A stretch of 58,145 bases of DNA from Bacilli bacterium (GCA_024399115.1 JAKSHZ010000008.1:1-58145), one strand, 5' to 3'; shown: positions 43,487 through 52,388, numbered from the stretch's first letter. Notes: generated from the letters alone by a model not told the origin. Program-made: numbers and translations.

Positions 43487-44431
43487 TCAATAAACTTTAA
43501 AATCAATACTATATTTGTCTTCGTTACAAAAGAAATTAACAGAAAAAAATCCAGTTTTTACAAAGCATATTGAGAAAAATTTTTCAGTAAAAACATTATA
43601 TTGCTTATCAATAATTCTATCTCCAATAACAAACGACTCATTTGTCTCGACGGTTATTTGATTTTCATTAGAATCAAAGATACCTTGATAAAATAATTCT
43701 AACGAAATATAAAAATTTGTATTTATTTGAGCATTATGACAAATATGTCCACTATCAGTACTAAAATTATTTAGCAAATCAAAACTATTATTTTTATAAT
43801 TAAACGAAGCAGGCCAAAGATCTATATAACATATTTTGAATTCTACTTCTTTTTCTACAATTCTCATTTCTTTATCGCTATTTTTTTGAAAATAAAGCTT
43901 TTTTTCTAACAAATCTTTCCTACTTGAAATATTGTTATTATCCGGCGATTGACAATTGCAATGATTTAAAACTAAAAAACCACATTCATCGACCGAAAAA
44001 AAATCATATCCTTTTGAATCGTAATTTGTTAAATATCTATACTTCGTATGATATAAAAGTTGTTTGTTTTTAATATCATATATAACTGTTTCTGAACAGC
44101 TTCCACTACTTCCTTTTGTATTATTTGTATAGCATATATCATCATAGCCATCACAATTAATATCAGAAATAAAAAGATCATTGGTGATAGACGGTAAATC
44201 GAAATTGTTATCGAAAAATATTATCGAATCTTCAAAAAATAAATAATCCCTCAAAAATTCAGAAGATATTGTCGAAGAAATTCCTTTTTTTCTATCCTCT
44301 GCCTTTGATTCTAAGTTTCCTGAAACAAAAAAGTCACCCTCGATTTCGTTTTCAGAAATATTAGGTACTTTTGCTACACACGAAGTTAATAAACTTCCTA
44401 AAAATATTAATGGAAAAATCGTCTTTTTCAT
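43487..44431 (-). CDS. Lipoprotein of unknown function
   Basis: A 314-aa protein with a lipoprotein signal peptide ending L-L-T-S-C (Cys 18). The mature part is rich in N, D, S and F. A segment D-I-N-C-D-G-Y-D-D-I-C-Y near residue 90 looks like an FG-GAP or EF-like calcium-binding loop. Several cysteines are spread through the domain, for example C-x-C in H-C-N-C. I do not recognise the family. It ends with TGA, one of only two such stops here, and its base composition is even more AT-rich than its neighbours. This fits an acquired or fast-evolving gene. It splits a methyltransferase gene from pheS together with a pseudogene. Confidence 0.7.
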   Translation of the reverse strand: MKKTIFPLIFLGSLLTSCVAKVPNISENEIEGDFFVSGNLESKAEDRKKGISSTISSEFLRDYLFFEDSIIFFDNNFDLPSITNDLFISDINCDGYDDICYTNNTKGSSGSCSETVIYDIKNKQLLYHTKYRYLTNYDSKGYDFFSVDECGFLVLNHCNCQSPDNNNISSRKDLLEKKLYFQKNSDKEMRIVEKEVEFKICYIDLWPASFNYKNNSFDLLNNFSTDSGHICHNAQINTNFYISLELFYQGIFDSNENQITVETNESFVIGDRIIDKQYNVFTEKFFSICFVKTGFFSVNFFCNEDKYSIDFKVY

Positions 44432-44450
44432 TTTATTAATTTACTGCAAA

Positions 44451-45173
44451 TTACTGCAAAAATTGCATCAAAATCCCCCCGGCAACAGCTACGTTTAATG
44501 AGTCAATCGATTCTGAAATATCTATTTTTACAATTTGATTTGCTAACTTTAAAGTATTTTCACTAACACCGTGAGCTTCGTTTCCTAGTACAAGGACAAA
44601 ATCATTTGATTTCTTAACGTTTTCTAAAGAAACGGCTTTGTCACTTAACGCGGAAACAATGATATCTTTGCTGCTAAATCGTCCAAGATCATCATTAAAA
44701 ATAGGGAGCAAAAACAATGCTCCTCTAGTAGCTGACACTACTTTTGAATTGAAAACATCAACGCAATTCTTAGAAAGAACTAATGCATCATAATTAAAAG
44801 CGAGCGCAGTTCTAATAATTGTGCCCATATTTCCTGGATCATTAATGTCATCTAAATAAACAATTTTATGATACTTAGAGTAGTCGTTATCCCATTTTGG
44901 GAATTTACAAATAGCCACTATTCCTTCTGGATTCTTTTCATTAGAAATCTTTTCGATAATTTCATCCGTTACATAGTAAGTTTTTACAGATGAAGGAATG
45001 TTTTTGAGTTCAACAGTTGTAAAGATTGAGTCAACTAGGTTAGCCTTTAAGCCCATTTCGAGCATCTTTTTTCCTTCAATCAAAAACATTCCGTTCTCTA
45101 AACGATACTTTTTCTCATTTAAAGAAGCAGCGAATTTAATCTTTGAATTTGTTTTTGAAAGAATTTTTTCCAT
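44451..45173 (-). CDS. TrmH/SpoU-family rRNA methyltransferase
   Basis: A 240-aa 2'-O-methyltransferase of the SPOUT class. An N-terminal substrate-binding domain (about 1-90, with Y-R-L-E-N-G-M-F-L-I-E-G) is followed by the knot domain carrying motif 1 (D-P-G-N-M-G-T-I-I-R-T-A), motif 2 (L-V-L-G-N-E-A-H-G-V) and motif 3 (S-L-N-V-A-V-A-G-G-I-L). It is like Bacillus YsgA/RlmB-type enzymes acting on 23S rRNA; the target base is not predictable. It begins directly after the ygjP-like gene upstream (one base between stop and start), so the two are co-transcribed. Confidence 0.92.
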   Translation of the reverse strand: MEKILSKTNSKIKFAASLNEKKYRLENGMFLIEGKKMLEMGLKANLVDSIFTTVELKNIPSSVKTYYVTDEIIEKISNEKNPEGIVAICKFPKWDNDYSKYHKIVYLDDINDPGNMGTIIRTALAFNYDALVLSKNCVDVFNSKVVSATRGALFLLPIFNDDLGRFSSKDIIVSALSDKAVSLENVKKSNDFVLVLGNEAHGVSENTLKLANQIVKIDISESIDSLNVAVAGGILMQFLQ

Positions 45174-45815
45174 CTACTTGTGCTCCGCGTGAATCAATTT
45201 TTTCCTTAATTCATTATAGTTAGGACAATATTGATAGACAATATCATAAAATGATTTTGAATGATTGAAAACTTTGCAATGTGCTAACTCGTGATAAATG
45301 ACTGAGTCGATAATTTCTTTTGAAAAATGCACTAATTGAAAAGAGTATGCAATGGTATATGTTCTTCTAGAATTCGATCCAAATCTTGAACGTGTATTTC
45401 TAACTTTAACTCGGTATGTATTGATATTTATGCCCATTAAAGCACCATACTCATATGTCTTTTCATAGACGTAATTATAGAGCATTTTATATAGTTCTTT
45501 TTGGTAATTTTTTTGGTCAGAATAATCAAGTATTTTATTATCTATATTAATATTATTAATAGGATAGCGTTCTCCAAAGATATAAACATATTCATTAGAA
45601 ACGTCAGTCGCCTTAGCGCTTCTTTTGATTAAATTAGGTCCGAATTTATCTAAGCCTTTAATAATAAAGCTAAGCGCAACTCGTTTAGGTGCAGATACGT
45701 AAAAAGTCCCACTCCTAAAACGATATGTGACATTTTTCATTCTCTTTCTAGTTATGACAACTGGATACACTTTCCCATCAAAAGTATATTCGTTATTTTC
45801 GATAGTAAATTTCAT
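45174..45815 (-). CDS. YgjP-like (DUF45) zinc metallopeptidase-fold protein, copy 1
   Basis: A 213-aa member of the YgjP/SprT-like group. The zinc motif H-E-L-A-H is at 175-179, with a further His in F-N-H-S-K at 185, preceded by the family's R-x-R-F-G-S segment (W-G-S in most members). Some relatives are reported as metal-dependent hydrolases but the cellular role is unclear. A near-consensus -10 TATAAT (45822-45827) ends six bases before the ATG and no Shine-Dalgarno exists, so the mRNA should be leaderless. A diverged paralog lies 640 bases away, across a lipoprotein gene. Confidence 0.85.
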   Translation of the reverse strand: MKFTIENNEYTFDGKVYPVVITRKRMKNVTYRFRSGTFYVSAPKRVALSFIIKGLDKFGPNLIKRSAKATDVSNEYVYIFGERYPINNINIDNKILDYSDQKNYQKELYKMLYNYVYEKTYEYGALMGININTYRVKVRNTRSRFGSNSRRTYTIAYSFQLVHFSKEIIDSVIYHELAHCKVFNHSKSFYDIVYQYCPNYNELRKKLIHAEHK

Positions 45816-45821
45816 AAAGAC

Positions 45822-45850
45822 ATTATAGCTTCAGATACACCAACATTTAA
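45822..45850 (-). promoter_or_regulatory. Promoter of ygjP-like copy 1, predicted leaderless
   Basis: -10 TATAAT at 45822-45827 on the minus strand ends six bases before the ATG. The -35 is weak (TTAAAT, 17 bases upstream). Confidence 0.5.
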
Positions 45851-45914
45851 GGGATTTAAATAAATCGTGATATTTTATCATTTCTTTGTTAAATTAAACT
45901 AAGAGGTATCACAA

Positions 45915-46376
45915 ATGAAAAAAAGAACATTATTATGTCTTGGAATTGCTGCATTATCTTTAACTGCTTGCAAAAATGGTACAAGCGAATGCACTTACCA
46001 AGAATTCAAAAAGCAAGTTGACGAGACTGCAAAAAGCGAATTGCCAGAAGTAAAATCCTTAAAATTTAGCGGTTTTATTAAGGAAGGCGACGAAAAATAC
46101 GAAGCTAAAAATTTAAAATACGAAGAAGGCGTTACAGACATTGCAGATTTAACAATTAAAGAAATTTCTATTCTTACTGTTGTTGGATTGTTATCAGAAG
46201 CAATAACATCAATACCTGATGACCCAGAGACAACATATTATGTTGGCAATGGTTTTAGAGCTAAAGACAAAGATGCCGAATTAGCTTGGGATGAAAATTT
46301 AAACTTAACTTTCGCAAAAGGCTCATACGATTCAGTCGAAATCGATTTCAAAGTTTCATATTCATACGTAAAGTAA
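45915..46376 (+). CDS. Small lipoprotein of unknown function
   Basis: A 153-aa protein with a clear lipoprotein signal peptide (M-K-K-R-T ... L-T-A-C, Cys 19), then a charged soluble domain of about 130 residues rich in K and E with alternating beta-like stretches. No known motif is recognised. A Shine-Dalgarno AGAGG lies about nine bases before the ATG, in contrast to its leaderless neighbours. It stands alone between two YgjP-like genes on the other strand and ends at a shared terminator. Confidence 0.75.
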   Translation: MKKRTLLCLGIAALSLTACKNGTSECTYQEFKKQVDETAKSELPEVKSLKFSGFIKEGDEKYEAKNLKYEEGVTDIADLTIKEISILTVVGLLSEAITSIPDDPETTYYVGNGFRAKDKDAELAWDENLNLTFAKGSYDSVEIDFKVSYSYVK

Positions 46377-46389
46377 TAATAAAAATTTT

Positions 46390-46451
46390 ATATTAAAAAG
46401 AGGATTATATCTTTGTGCCATTTCTGTGCACTAAGTATGTATCCTCTTTTA
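46390..46451. terminator. Bidirectional terminator hairpin with a long loop
   Basis: AAAAGAGGAT (46396-46405) pairs with ATCCTCTTTT (46441-46450) around a 35-base loop, between convergent genes. Confidence 0.65.
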
Positions 46452-46455
46452 ATTT

Positions 46456-47079
46456 TTATCTATATTTACCATGTGTAAATTTATATTCGTATTCTCTATA
46501 GTTTGGACAATATTTCGAGAAAATCTCGTAAAATGCTTTTGAGTGATCTCCGACAAAACAATGTGTAATCTCATGAATTACAACGCTATCAATAATTTCC
46601 TTTGAAAAATGAATAAGACCGTAAGAAAGAACAATCTCTTTATTATATAAATCATTATAAGCAAGGTGCTTATCATCATTGCGTACGAAAAGTTTATATT
46701 TTTCGTTCATACCCATTATTTTTGAATAACGTTTAAATGAATCTTTTCCATATTCTTCAAGGATTTTTTCTAATTGTTTTTTTAATATTTTTTCATCACT
46801 ACTGTCGATTCTTTTTCCATCAATTACAATGGTGTTAACGTTATATCTTTTACCAAATATAAAAATATAACTAGGTTTTTTCTGAAATTCTTTAGGCAAT
46901 AAATTCTTAGCGTTTATATTTACCCAATATTTAACTGTAGCATCACTAGTATTTTGTGGAGCTTTCACTACAAAATGACCATCAACAAATTCAATTGAAG
47001 GTTTAATGTATTTATTATCCCTATCGGCAACGATTAAAAACTTTGTTCCGTTAATAGTTATATTAAGATTAGTGACCAT
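46456..47079 (-). CDS. YgjP-like (DUF45) zinc metallopeptidase-fold protein, copy 2
   Basis: A 207-aa paralog of the gene at 45174-45815. It has the same layout and the zinc motif H-E-I-T-H with the downstream D-H-S-K-A-F-Y and the C-P-N-Y segment shared with copy 1. The R-F-G-S stretch of copy 1 is lost here (N-D-D-K-H-L in its place), so copy 2 is more diverged. The start also lacks a Shine-Dalgarno, and TATAAT (47086-47091) ends six bases before the ATG, as in copy 1. This gene is divergent from the DUF523 gene with overlapping promoters. Confidence 0.82.
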   Translation of the reverse strand: MVTNLNITINGTKFLIVADRDNKYIKPSIEFVDGHFVVKAPQNTSDATVKYWVNINAKNLLPKEFQKKPSYIFIFGKRYNVNTIVIDGKRIDSSDEKILKKQLEKILEEYGKDSFKRYSKIMGMNEKYKLFVRNDDKHLAYNDLYNKEIVLSYGLIHFSKEIIDSVVIHEITHCFVGDHSKAFYEIFSKYCPNYREYEYKFTHGKYR

Positions 47080-47085
47080 AAAAGA

Positions 47086-47122
47086 ATTATACCTTGTTAA
47101 AAGAATGCATTAAAAGTAAAAT
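47086..47122. promoter_or_regulatory. Overlapping divergent promoters for ygjP-like copy 2 and the DUF523 gene
   Basis: Minus strand: -35 TTTAAT (47109-47114) and -10 TATAAT (47086-47091), 17-base spacer. Plus strand: -35 TTGTTA (47094-47099) and -10 TAAAAT (47117-47122), 17-base spacer. The two overlap almost completely, so polymerase can use only one at a time. Confidence 0.6.
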
Positions 47123-47132
47123 ACCAATGTTT

Positions 47133-47573
47133 ATGGAAAAAATACTTATATCTGCATGCCTTATTGGCGATAAAACTAGATATGATGGAAAAAGTAACTA
47201 TCATCCACTAGTAAAACAATTATTAGAAAAATATGAACTCGTTCCTTTCTGCCCTGAAGTTGAAGGTGGATTACATACACCACGTCAACCAAGTGAAATT
47301 GTTAAAGGACAAGTAATTAACGCTTACGGAAAAGACGTAACAAAGTACTTTAGAGAAGGCGCTAGCAAAGCTTTAATGCTCTGCCAATACCTTCAAATTA
47401 AAACAGCAATTTTAAAAGAGAGTTCACCAAGTTGTGGGTTAAATGAAATACACGACGGAACATTCTCTGGACGTAAAATAAAAGGCAGCGGTATCACTGC
47501 CCGATTATTGATGAAAAATGGTATTCGCGTTATTAGCGAAAACGACATCGAAAATTTCTTAACTAATAATTAG
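47133..47573 (+). CDS. DUF523 family protein
   Basis: A 146-aa protein of the DUF523 (YbbK-like) family, recognised by the opening I-L-I-S-A-C-L-I-G, the R-Y-D-G-K stretch, F-C-P-E-V-E-G-G-L, P-R-Q-P-S-E and K-E-S-S-P-S-C-G. The conserved cysteines suggest a metal or cluster site; the function is unknown in general. The ATG at 47133 fits the family's usual start. An in-frame ATG at 47127 would lie at the predicted transcription start. No Shine-Dalgarno is present, so the message is probably leaderless. It overlaps the facing dUTPase gene by 11 bases at the 3' ends. Confidence 0.85.
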   Translation: MEKILISACLIGDKTRYDGKSNYHPLVKQLLEKYELVPFCPEVEGGLHTPRQPSEIVKGQVINAYGKDVTKYFREGASKALMLCQYLQIKTAILKESSPSCGLNEIHDGTFSGRKIKGSGITARLLMKNGIRVISENDIENFLTNN

Positions 47574-48057
47574 TTTCTTGGCGGTTATAATTAACGCCAA
47601 GTTTTTTATAATACGCACCTTCAATTGTGCTCCATCTTACGTGAAGTAATGGAACAATATTTAAGAACGCTTGGAAAGCTTTGACATAGCTTTTTTCGTC
47701 TTGCTTCTTCATAAAGTTAACTGTCAAAGAATATGTTTTTAAGATTTGAGCAGTTAGATCTTTTTCGTGTTTAGTGAAGCTATAAGTCATCTTGCTAGAC
47801 TTAATATCGATACCTAAAGAAAGGAAGAAATGAAGTCCATCAGCGTATTCATCTAAGACTCTTTCTTTTGCTTCTGGTCCTTTGTTGCTCCAATATTTGA
47901 AGCAACGTGTTGAGTTTGCGAATTCTCCAAACTCAACAAGAAGAGCCAAAGTTCTTCTAGGACGAGTTGTTTCATAAGTAACTCCATGATTAGCTGCAAT
48001 AGCTGCATCGAGTTCACCTTGTAATTTATAAAGGTTAGTTAAATCAAATTTTGCCAT
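47563..48057 (-). CDS. Dimeric dUTP diphosphatase (all-alpha type)
   Basis: Hydrolyses dUTP to dUMP, keeping uracil out of DNA and supplying dTMP synthesis. The 164-aa protein belongs to the dimeric MazG-related dUTPases: a helix with L-L-V-E-F-G-E-F-A-N (the E-x-x-E metal ligands), T-R-C-F-K-Y-W-S, then the second metal motif D-E-Y-A-D-G-L-H-F. Bacillota and their phages commonly use this kind instead of the trimeric enzyme. It overlaps glgP (stop and start share bases), an odd partner for a dUTPase. Confidence 0.88.
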   Translation of the reverse strand: MAKFDLTNLYKLQGELDAAIAANHGVTYETTRPRRTLALLVEFGEFANSTRCFKYWSNKGPEAKERVLDEYADGLHFFLSLGIDIKSSKMTYSFTKHEKDLTAQILKTYSLTVNFMKKQDEKSYVKAFQAFLNIVPLLHVRWSTIEGAYYKKLGVNYNRQETNY

Positions 48058-50462
48058 TATTTTACTTTCTCCAATTTCCAGATTTCTGTTGCGTATTCAC
48101 CAATTGTTCTATCACTTGAGAAGTGTGAAGAATTAGCGATATTCATTAAGCATTTCTTAGCCCAACCGAGTCTATCTTTATATGCTTCTTCTGCTCTTTC
48201 TTGAGCTTTAACGTATGAATCAAAGTCAGCTAAAATGTAATATTCGTCACGTTTATTCATGATTTCATCAAAAATCATTCTGAATTTGTCGTGTTTATAG
48301 CCAGCCCATTCACCTGCGAATAATGAGTCCATAACACCTTTGATTCTAGTGTCATGATTGTAGTAATCCCAAGGGTTATAATCTCCTTGTGAATTGTGCT
48401 TTTCTACTTCTTCGTTTCTTAAGCCAAAGATGACTGCGTTTTCTTCTCCTGCTTTCTCAACGATCTCGATATTAGCACCGTCCATTGTTCCCAAAGTAAC
48501 AGCGCCATTCATCATAAATTTCATGTTACTTGTACCACTTGCTTCTTTACCTGCAGTTGAAATTTGTTCTGAGATATCTGCTGCTGGGATAATCATTTCA
48601 GCAAGAGTTACACCATAGTTTTCTACAAAGATAACTTTTAAAAATTTGTTTGTTTCTTCATCGTTATTAACTACTTTTGCAACAGCTAAGATGAGTTCGA
48701 TAATCTTCTTTGCGTAAGTATAACTTGGAGCAGCTTTTGCACCAAAGATATATGTATGTGGGTAGATTCTATAATTAGGATCTGCTTTCATACGTTGATA
48801 TTGATAAATAACGTTGAAGATATTTAAGAGTTGTCTCTTATAAGCGTGGAGACGTTTGACTTGAACATCAAAAATTGAATTAACGTCAACATCAACTCCG
48901 ATATTGCTCTTAATGTAAGCTGCTAAAACTTTCTTATTTTCAAGTTTAATATTGTTGATTTCTTTTAAGACTTCTTCATCGTCTTTATATGCTTCTAACT
49001 TCTTAATTTGAGGCATATCTGTAATCCAAGATTCACCTATTTTTGAATTAATTAAGTAGGTTAACTTAGGATTGCAGCAAACAAGCCATCTTCTATGAGT
49101 GACACCGTTAGTTTTGTTGTTGAACTTTTCTGGCATATATTCATAGAAAGATCTAAATGTTTGAGCCTTTAAAATCTCAGTGTGTAAAGCAGCAACACCA
49201 TTAACTGAGAATGATGTGTAGATAGCTAAATTACACATATGAATTTGACCATCTTTAATGATGTTCATTTGATAACGATTTTCTGGAGAAACATTTCTAG
49301 CAGTCATTTCAATATTGAAACGTCTGTTAATTTCTTCAATAATCATATAAATTCTTGGAATTAAGTGTTGGACATAATGAACAGGCCACTTTTCAAGTGC
49401 TTCTGGCATGACTGTGTGGTTTGTGAAAGCCATACATTGAGTTACTTCGTTCCAAGCATCATCCCATTCCATGTTATATTCATCTAACATGATTCTCATC
49501 ATTTCAGGGATAGCTAAAATAGGGTGGGTATCATTTAATTGGAAAACGTATTGTTTATGAACGCCAATTAATGTTTTGTTATGTCTGTAATAGCTGTTTA
49601 ATGTAGATTGAAGGCCTGCACTAACTAAGAAATATTGCTGACGAAGTCTTAAAATTCTACCTTCTTCAGTTGAATCATCAGGGTATAAACCATGACATAA
49701 TTCTTCTAAAGTTCTGCAATATTCTTTGAAGTCAACGTTTGCAGGTAATCTATGATTACTTGGTTCTGCATTCCATAATCTGAGTGTATTTGTTACGTGA
49801 TTTTTATAACCAACAACCGGTACATCGTAAGGAACCGCTTTAACACAAACGAAATCTCTAGTTCTAATTCCGTAAGATCCATCTGGTTTTAAGTATGTTT
49901 CTGGAGAACCATAGAATTTAACATCTACAGCGTATTTCATACGTCTAACTTCCCAGACGTTTCCGTTCATGAGCCATCTATCTGGTAATTCAATTTGTTT
50001 ACCTTCAACGAATCTTTGCTTGAAGAAACCATATTGATAACGGATACAGTTACCGTGACCAACATATCCCAAAGATGCGATTGAATCTAAGAAACAAGCA
50101 GCAAGTCTACCAAGACCGCCATTTCCTAAACCTGCATCACTTTCAACTTCTTCGAGTTCATGAATGTTGATGCCTAGCTCAGATAATCCGTCTTTTGCTG
50201 TTTCATAAATCCCCATGTTTTGCATGTTATTTACGAGCAATCTACCGATTAAGAACTCCATTGAGAAATAAATTAAAGTTCTAGCATTATTGTTAATTGA
50301 TTTATTTCTAGTGTCAGCATAGTCAACGTTAGCGAAATCTCTAACCATTTCACCAAGGATTGAGTATCTTTCTGTAATATGGCTATCTTCGATAGATACA
50401 CCATATTTTTCTAACATTCTTCTAGAATATTCTTTTTTAAATTCATTCTTGTTTGAAAACAT
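48057..50462 (-). CDS. glgP: Glycogen/maltodextrin phosphorylase
   Basis: Releases glucose-1-phosphate from alpha-1,4-glucans using pyridoxal phosphate. The 801-aa chain has the GT35 signature E-A-S-G-T-S-N-M-K-F-M-M-N-G, in which the Lys carries PLP. The phosphate-binding V-K-R-L-H-A-Y-K-R-Q-L-L-N lies upstream, and G-L-G-N-G-G-L-G-R-L-A-A-C-F near residue 115. It has an AGGAG site. It follows the branching-enzyme gene by nine bases, giving a small glycogen operon. Synthesis genes glgC and glgA are not in this window. Confidence 0.95.
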   Translation of the reverse strand: MFSNKNEFKKEYSRRMLEKYGVSIEDSHITERYSILGEMVRDFANVDYADTRNKSINNNARTLIYFSMEFLIGRLLVNNMQNMGIYETAKDGLSELGINIHELEEVESDAGLGNGGLGRLAACFLDSIASLGYVGHGNCIRYQYGFFKQRFVEGKQIELPDRWLMNGNVWEVRRMKYAVDVKFYGSPETYLKPDGSYGIRTRDFVCVKAVPYDVPVVGYKNHVTNTLRLWNAEPSNHRLPANVDFKEYCRTLEELCHGLYPDDSTEEGRILRLRQQYFLVSAGLQSTLNSYYRHNKTLIGVHKQYVFQLNDTHPILAIPEMMRIMLDEYNMEWDDAWNEVTQCMAFTNHTVMPEALEKWPVHYVQHLIPRIYMIIEEINRRFNIEMTARNVSPENRYQMNIIKDGQIHMCNLAIYTSFSVNGVAALHTEILKAQTFRSFYEYMPEKFNNKTNGVTHRRWLVCCNPKLTYLINSKIGESWITDMPQIKKLEAYKDDEEVLKEINNIKLENKKVLAAYIKSNIGVDVDVNSIFDVQVKRLHAYKRQLLNIFNVIYQYQRMKADPNYRIYPHTYIFGAKAAPSYTYAKKIIELILAVAKVVNNDEETNKFLKVIFVENYGVTLAEMIIPAADISEQISTAGKEASGTSNMKFMMNGAVTLGTMDGANIEIVEKAGEENAVIFGLRNEEVEKHNSQGDYNPWDYYNHDTRIKGVMDSLFAGEWAGYKHDKFRMIFDEIMNKRDEYYILADFDSYVKAQERAEEAYKDRLGWAKKCLMNIANSSHFSSDRTIGEYATEIWKLEKVK

Positions 50463-50471
50463 AATACACTC

Positions 50472-52301
50472 CTATTTCTTCTTAAATATACAAGCTGCGA
50501 AGCTACCTAATTTAATATCCATATGATATGGAAGTCCCTCAAAACTGCCTTCCCCACTTTTAATAGGAAGTCCATTAAATTGGTTATCTCCGCCATAAAC
50601 GTCTTTGTCAGAATTAAAAATCTCTTCGTATGTTCCTTTTGTCAAAAGAGGAATTCGATAATTTTCATAGTAATTTGGTGTCATATTGAACACAAATACT
50701 AAAGTATCGTCATCAACTTTTCTTTCAAAAGCGAAAACACTTTGATCAGCATTATCCACCATCAACCATCTAAAGTGAGCTGGATTATGCTCTTCGAAAT
50801 ACATAGCTTTCTCATTTTGATAAATGAGGTTCAAGTCTCTTACACATCTACTAACAGAGTCATGTTTTGGGAAAGTTTTTAAAATCCATGGTAAAGATTT
50901 TTTCTCATCCCATTCGTCAAAACTACCTAATTCGTTGCCCATGAAGTTAAGTTTCTTTCCAGGGTGAGCGAATTGATATGTATATAGATTTCTAATTAAA
51001 TTAAACTTTTGATAATAATCTCCCCACATCTTATTAATGATTGTGCCTTTTCCATGTACAACCTCATCATGAGATAAAGGAAGCATGAAATTGTCACTAT
51101 AAAAATAAGCCATAGAGAAAGTTAGTTTGTTATGGTCATACTTTTTATAAACAGGGTCTTTTGAATAGTACTTTAAAGTATCATTCATCCAACCTAAATC
51201 CCACTTATAGTCAAAGCCTAAGCCATTATATTCTGTTGGTCTAGTTGTGCCCGAATATGAAGTTGAATCTTCTGCAATCATCATTACCGAATTATGCGCA
51301 ATATGAATCTTCGCTGTTAATCGTTTAACGAATTCTACAGCACCTTCGTTAACGCCAATTGAAGAATCACCATTGTAATAAATGATGTTACTAACAGCGT
51401 CAACTCTTACTCCATCAAAATGGAAATAATCTACAAAGTAGTTCATCGCAGACATAAGAAAACTTCTTACTGGGTCTTTACCTAAATCGAATTGATAACT
51501 ACCCCAAGGAGAAATTCTATATTTGCCGTTATATTCATACATATGTGAGCCATCAAAATTAGCCAAAGCCCATTTATCGACAGCAAAATGTACTGGAGCA
51601 AAGTCAATAATCGCACCAATTCCTGCTTCATGAAGTCTATCGATAAGACACATTAATTGAAATGGGTTTCCGTATCTTGAATCTACAGAGAAAAATCCAG
51701 TAGCTTGATAGCCCCAAGAACCATCAAAAGGATATTGGCATAACGGCATAAACTCGACATGGGTGAAGCCATTTTCTTTTATGTATTTAATAAGTGGTTC
51801 ACTAACTTCTTCATAAGAAGGTGTGTGTCCATCTTCAGCTAAACCTTTCCAAGAACCAACATGCATTTCATAAATTGACATTGGTTTGTCGAAGTTTCTA
51901 GTTCTAGTCTTCATCCAGTCATCATCATGCCAAGCAAAATCTTTGACATTAAAAGTTCTAGAACAGCTACCTGGTCTCATTTCTGAGAAAAAAGCATATG
52001 GATCAGCTTTGTCGACATAACTATTTCTGCAAGTTTTGAAATGATATTTGTAATGTTGATAATCAACAACTCCAGGAATAAATGTTTCCCAAACGCCACA
52101 ATCATTGATTTTTTCTAATTTATTTGCGCCGTAATCCCAGTTATTGAAATCCCCAATAACGCTGACGTCACTAGCTAATGGAGCGTAAAGTCTAAATACA
52201 AAGCCCTTTTCTCCATCTCTAACTTCAGCATGAGCGCCAAAGTAATTATGAGCCTCAATTGTTTGTCCGTTTAAGAAGTCGTAAATGAAATTATTATCCA
52301 T
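50472..52301 (-). CDS. glgB: 1,4-alpha-glucan branching enzyme
   Basis: Introduces alpha-1,6 branches into glycogen. From the ATG at 52301 it has 609 aa. A CBM48 domain (about 20-110) precedes the GH13 barrel. The catalytic residues are visible: nucleophile D in G-V-R-V-D-A-V-S-N, acid/base E in M-I-A-E-D-S-T, and L-S-H-D-E-V-V-H-G-K-G with the third Asp. An in-frame TTG at 52331 is rejected because it lies in the terminator upstream. A perfect -10 TATAAT (52311-52316) ends nine bases before the ATG, so the leader is very short or absent. Confidence 0.94.
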   Translation of the reverse strand: MDNNFIYDFLNGQTIEAHNYFGAHAEVRDGEKGFVFRLYAPLASDVSVIGDFNNWDYGANKLEKINDCGVWETFIPGVVDYQHYKYHFKTCRNSYVDKADPYAFFSEMRPGSCSRTFNVKDFAWHDDDWMKTRTRNFDKPMSIYEMHVGSWKGLAEDGHTPSYEEVSEPLIKYIKENGFTHVEFMPLCQYPFDGSWGYQATGFFSVDSRYGNPFQLMCLIDRLHEAGIGAIIDFAPVHFAVDKWALANFDGSHMYEYNGKYRISPWGSYQFDLGKDPVRSFLMSAMNYFVDYFHFDGVRVDAVSNIIYYNGDSSIGVNEGAVEFVKRLTAKIHIAHNSVMMIAEDSTSYSGTTRPTEYNGLGFDYKWDLGWMNDTLKYYSKDPVYKKYDHNKLTFSMAYFYSDNFMLPLSHDEVVHGKGTIINKMWGDYYQKFNLIRNLYTYQFAHPGKKLNFMGNELGSFDEWDEKKSLPWILKTFPKHDSVSRCVRDLNLIYQNEKAMYFEEHNPAHFRWLMVDNADQSVFAFERKVDDDTLVFVFNMTPNYYENYRIPLLTKGTYEEIFNSDKDVYGGDNQFNGLPIKSGEGSFEGLPYHMDIKLGSFAACIFKKK

Positions 52302-52310
52302 AACTCTTTT

Positions 52311-52338
52311 ATTATATATAAAAAGAGACAAAATTCAA
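52311..52338 (-). promoter_or_regulatory. glgB promoter, overlapping the preceding terminator
   Basis: -10 TATAAT (52311-52316), a 16-base spacer and -35 TTGAAT (52333-52338) on the minus strand. The -35 lies in the loop of the terminator hairpin. Confidence 0.6.
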
Positions 52339-52347
52339 TTTGTCTCC
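52319..52347 (-). terminator. Terminator of the 51-aa membrane protein gene
   Basis: GAGACAAA/TTTGTCTC hairpin followed by five T on the minus strand, directly upstream of glgB. Confidence 0.75.
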
Positions 52348-52388
52348 TTAATCTTTTTATATAAATATAAGTAATTTTGTTCGAAACA

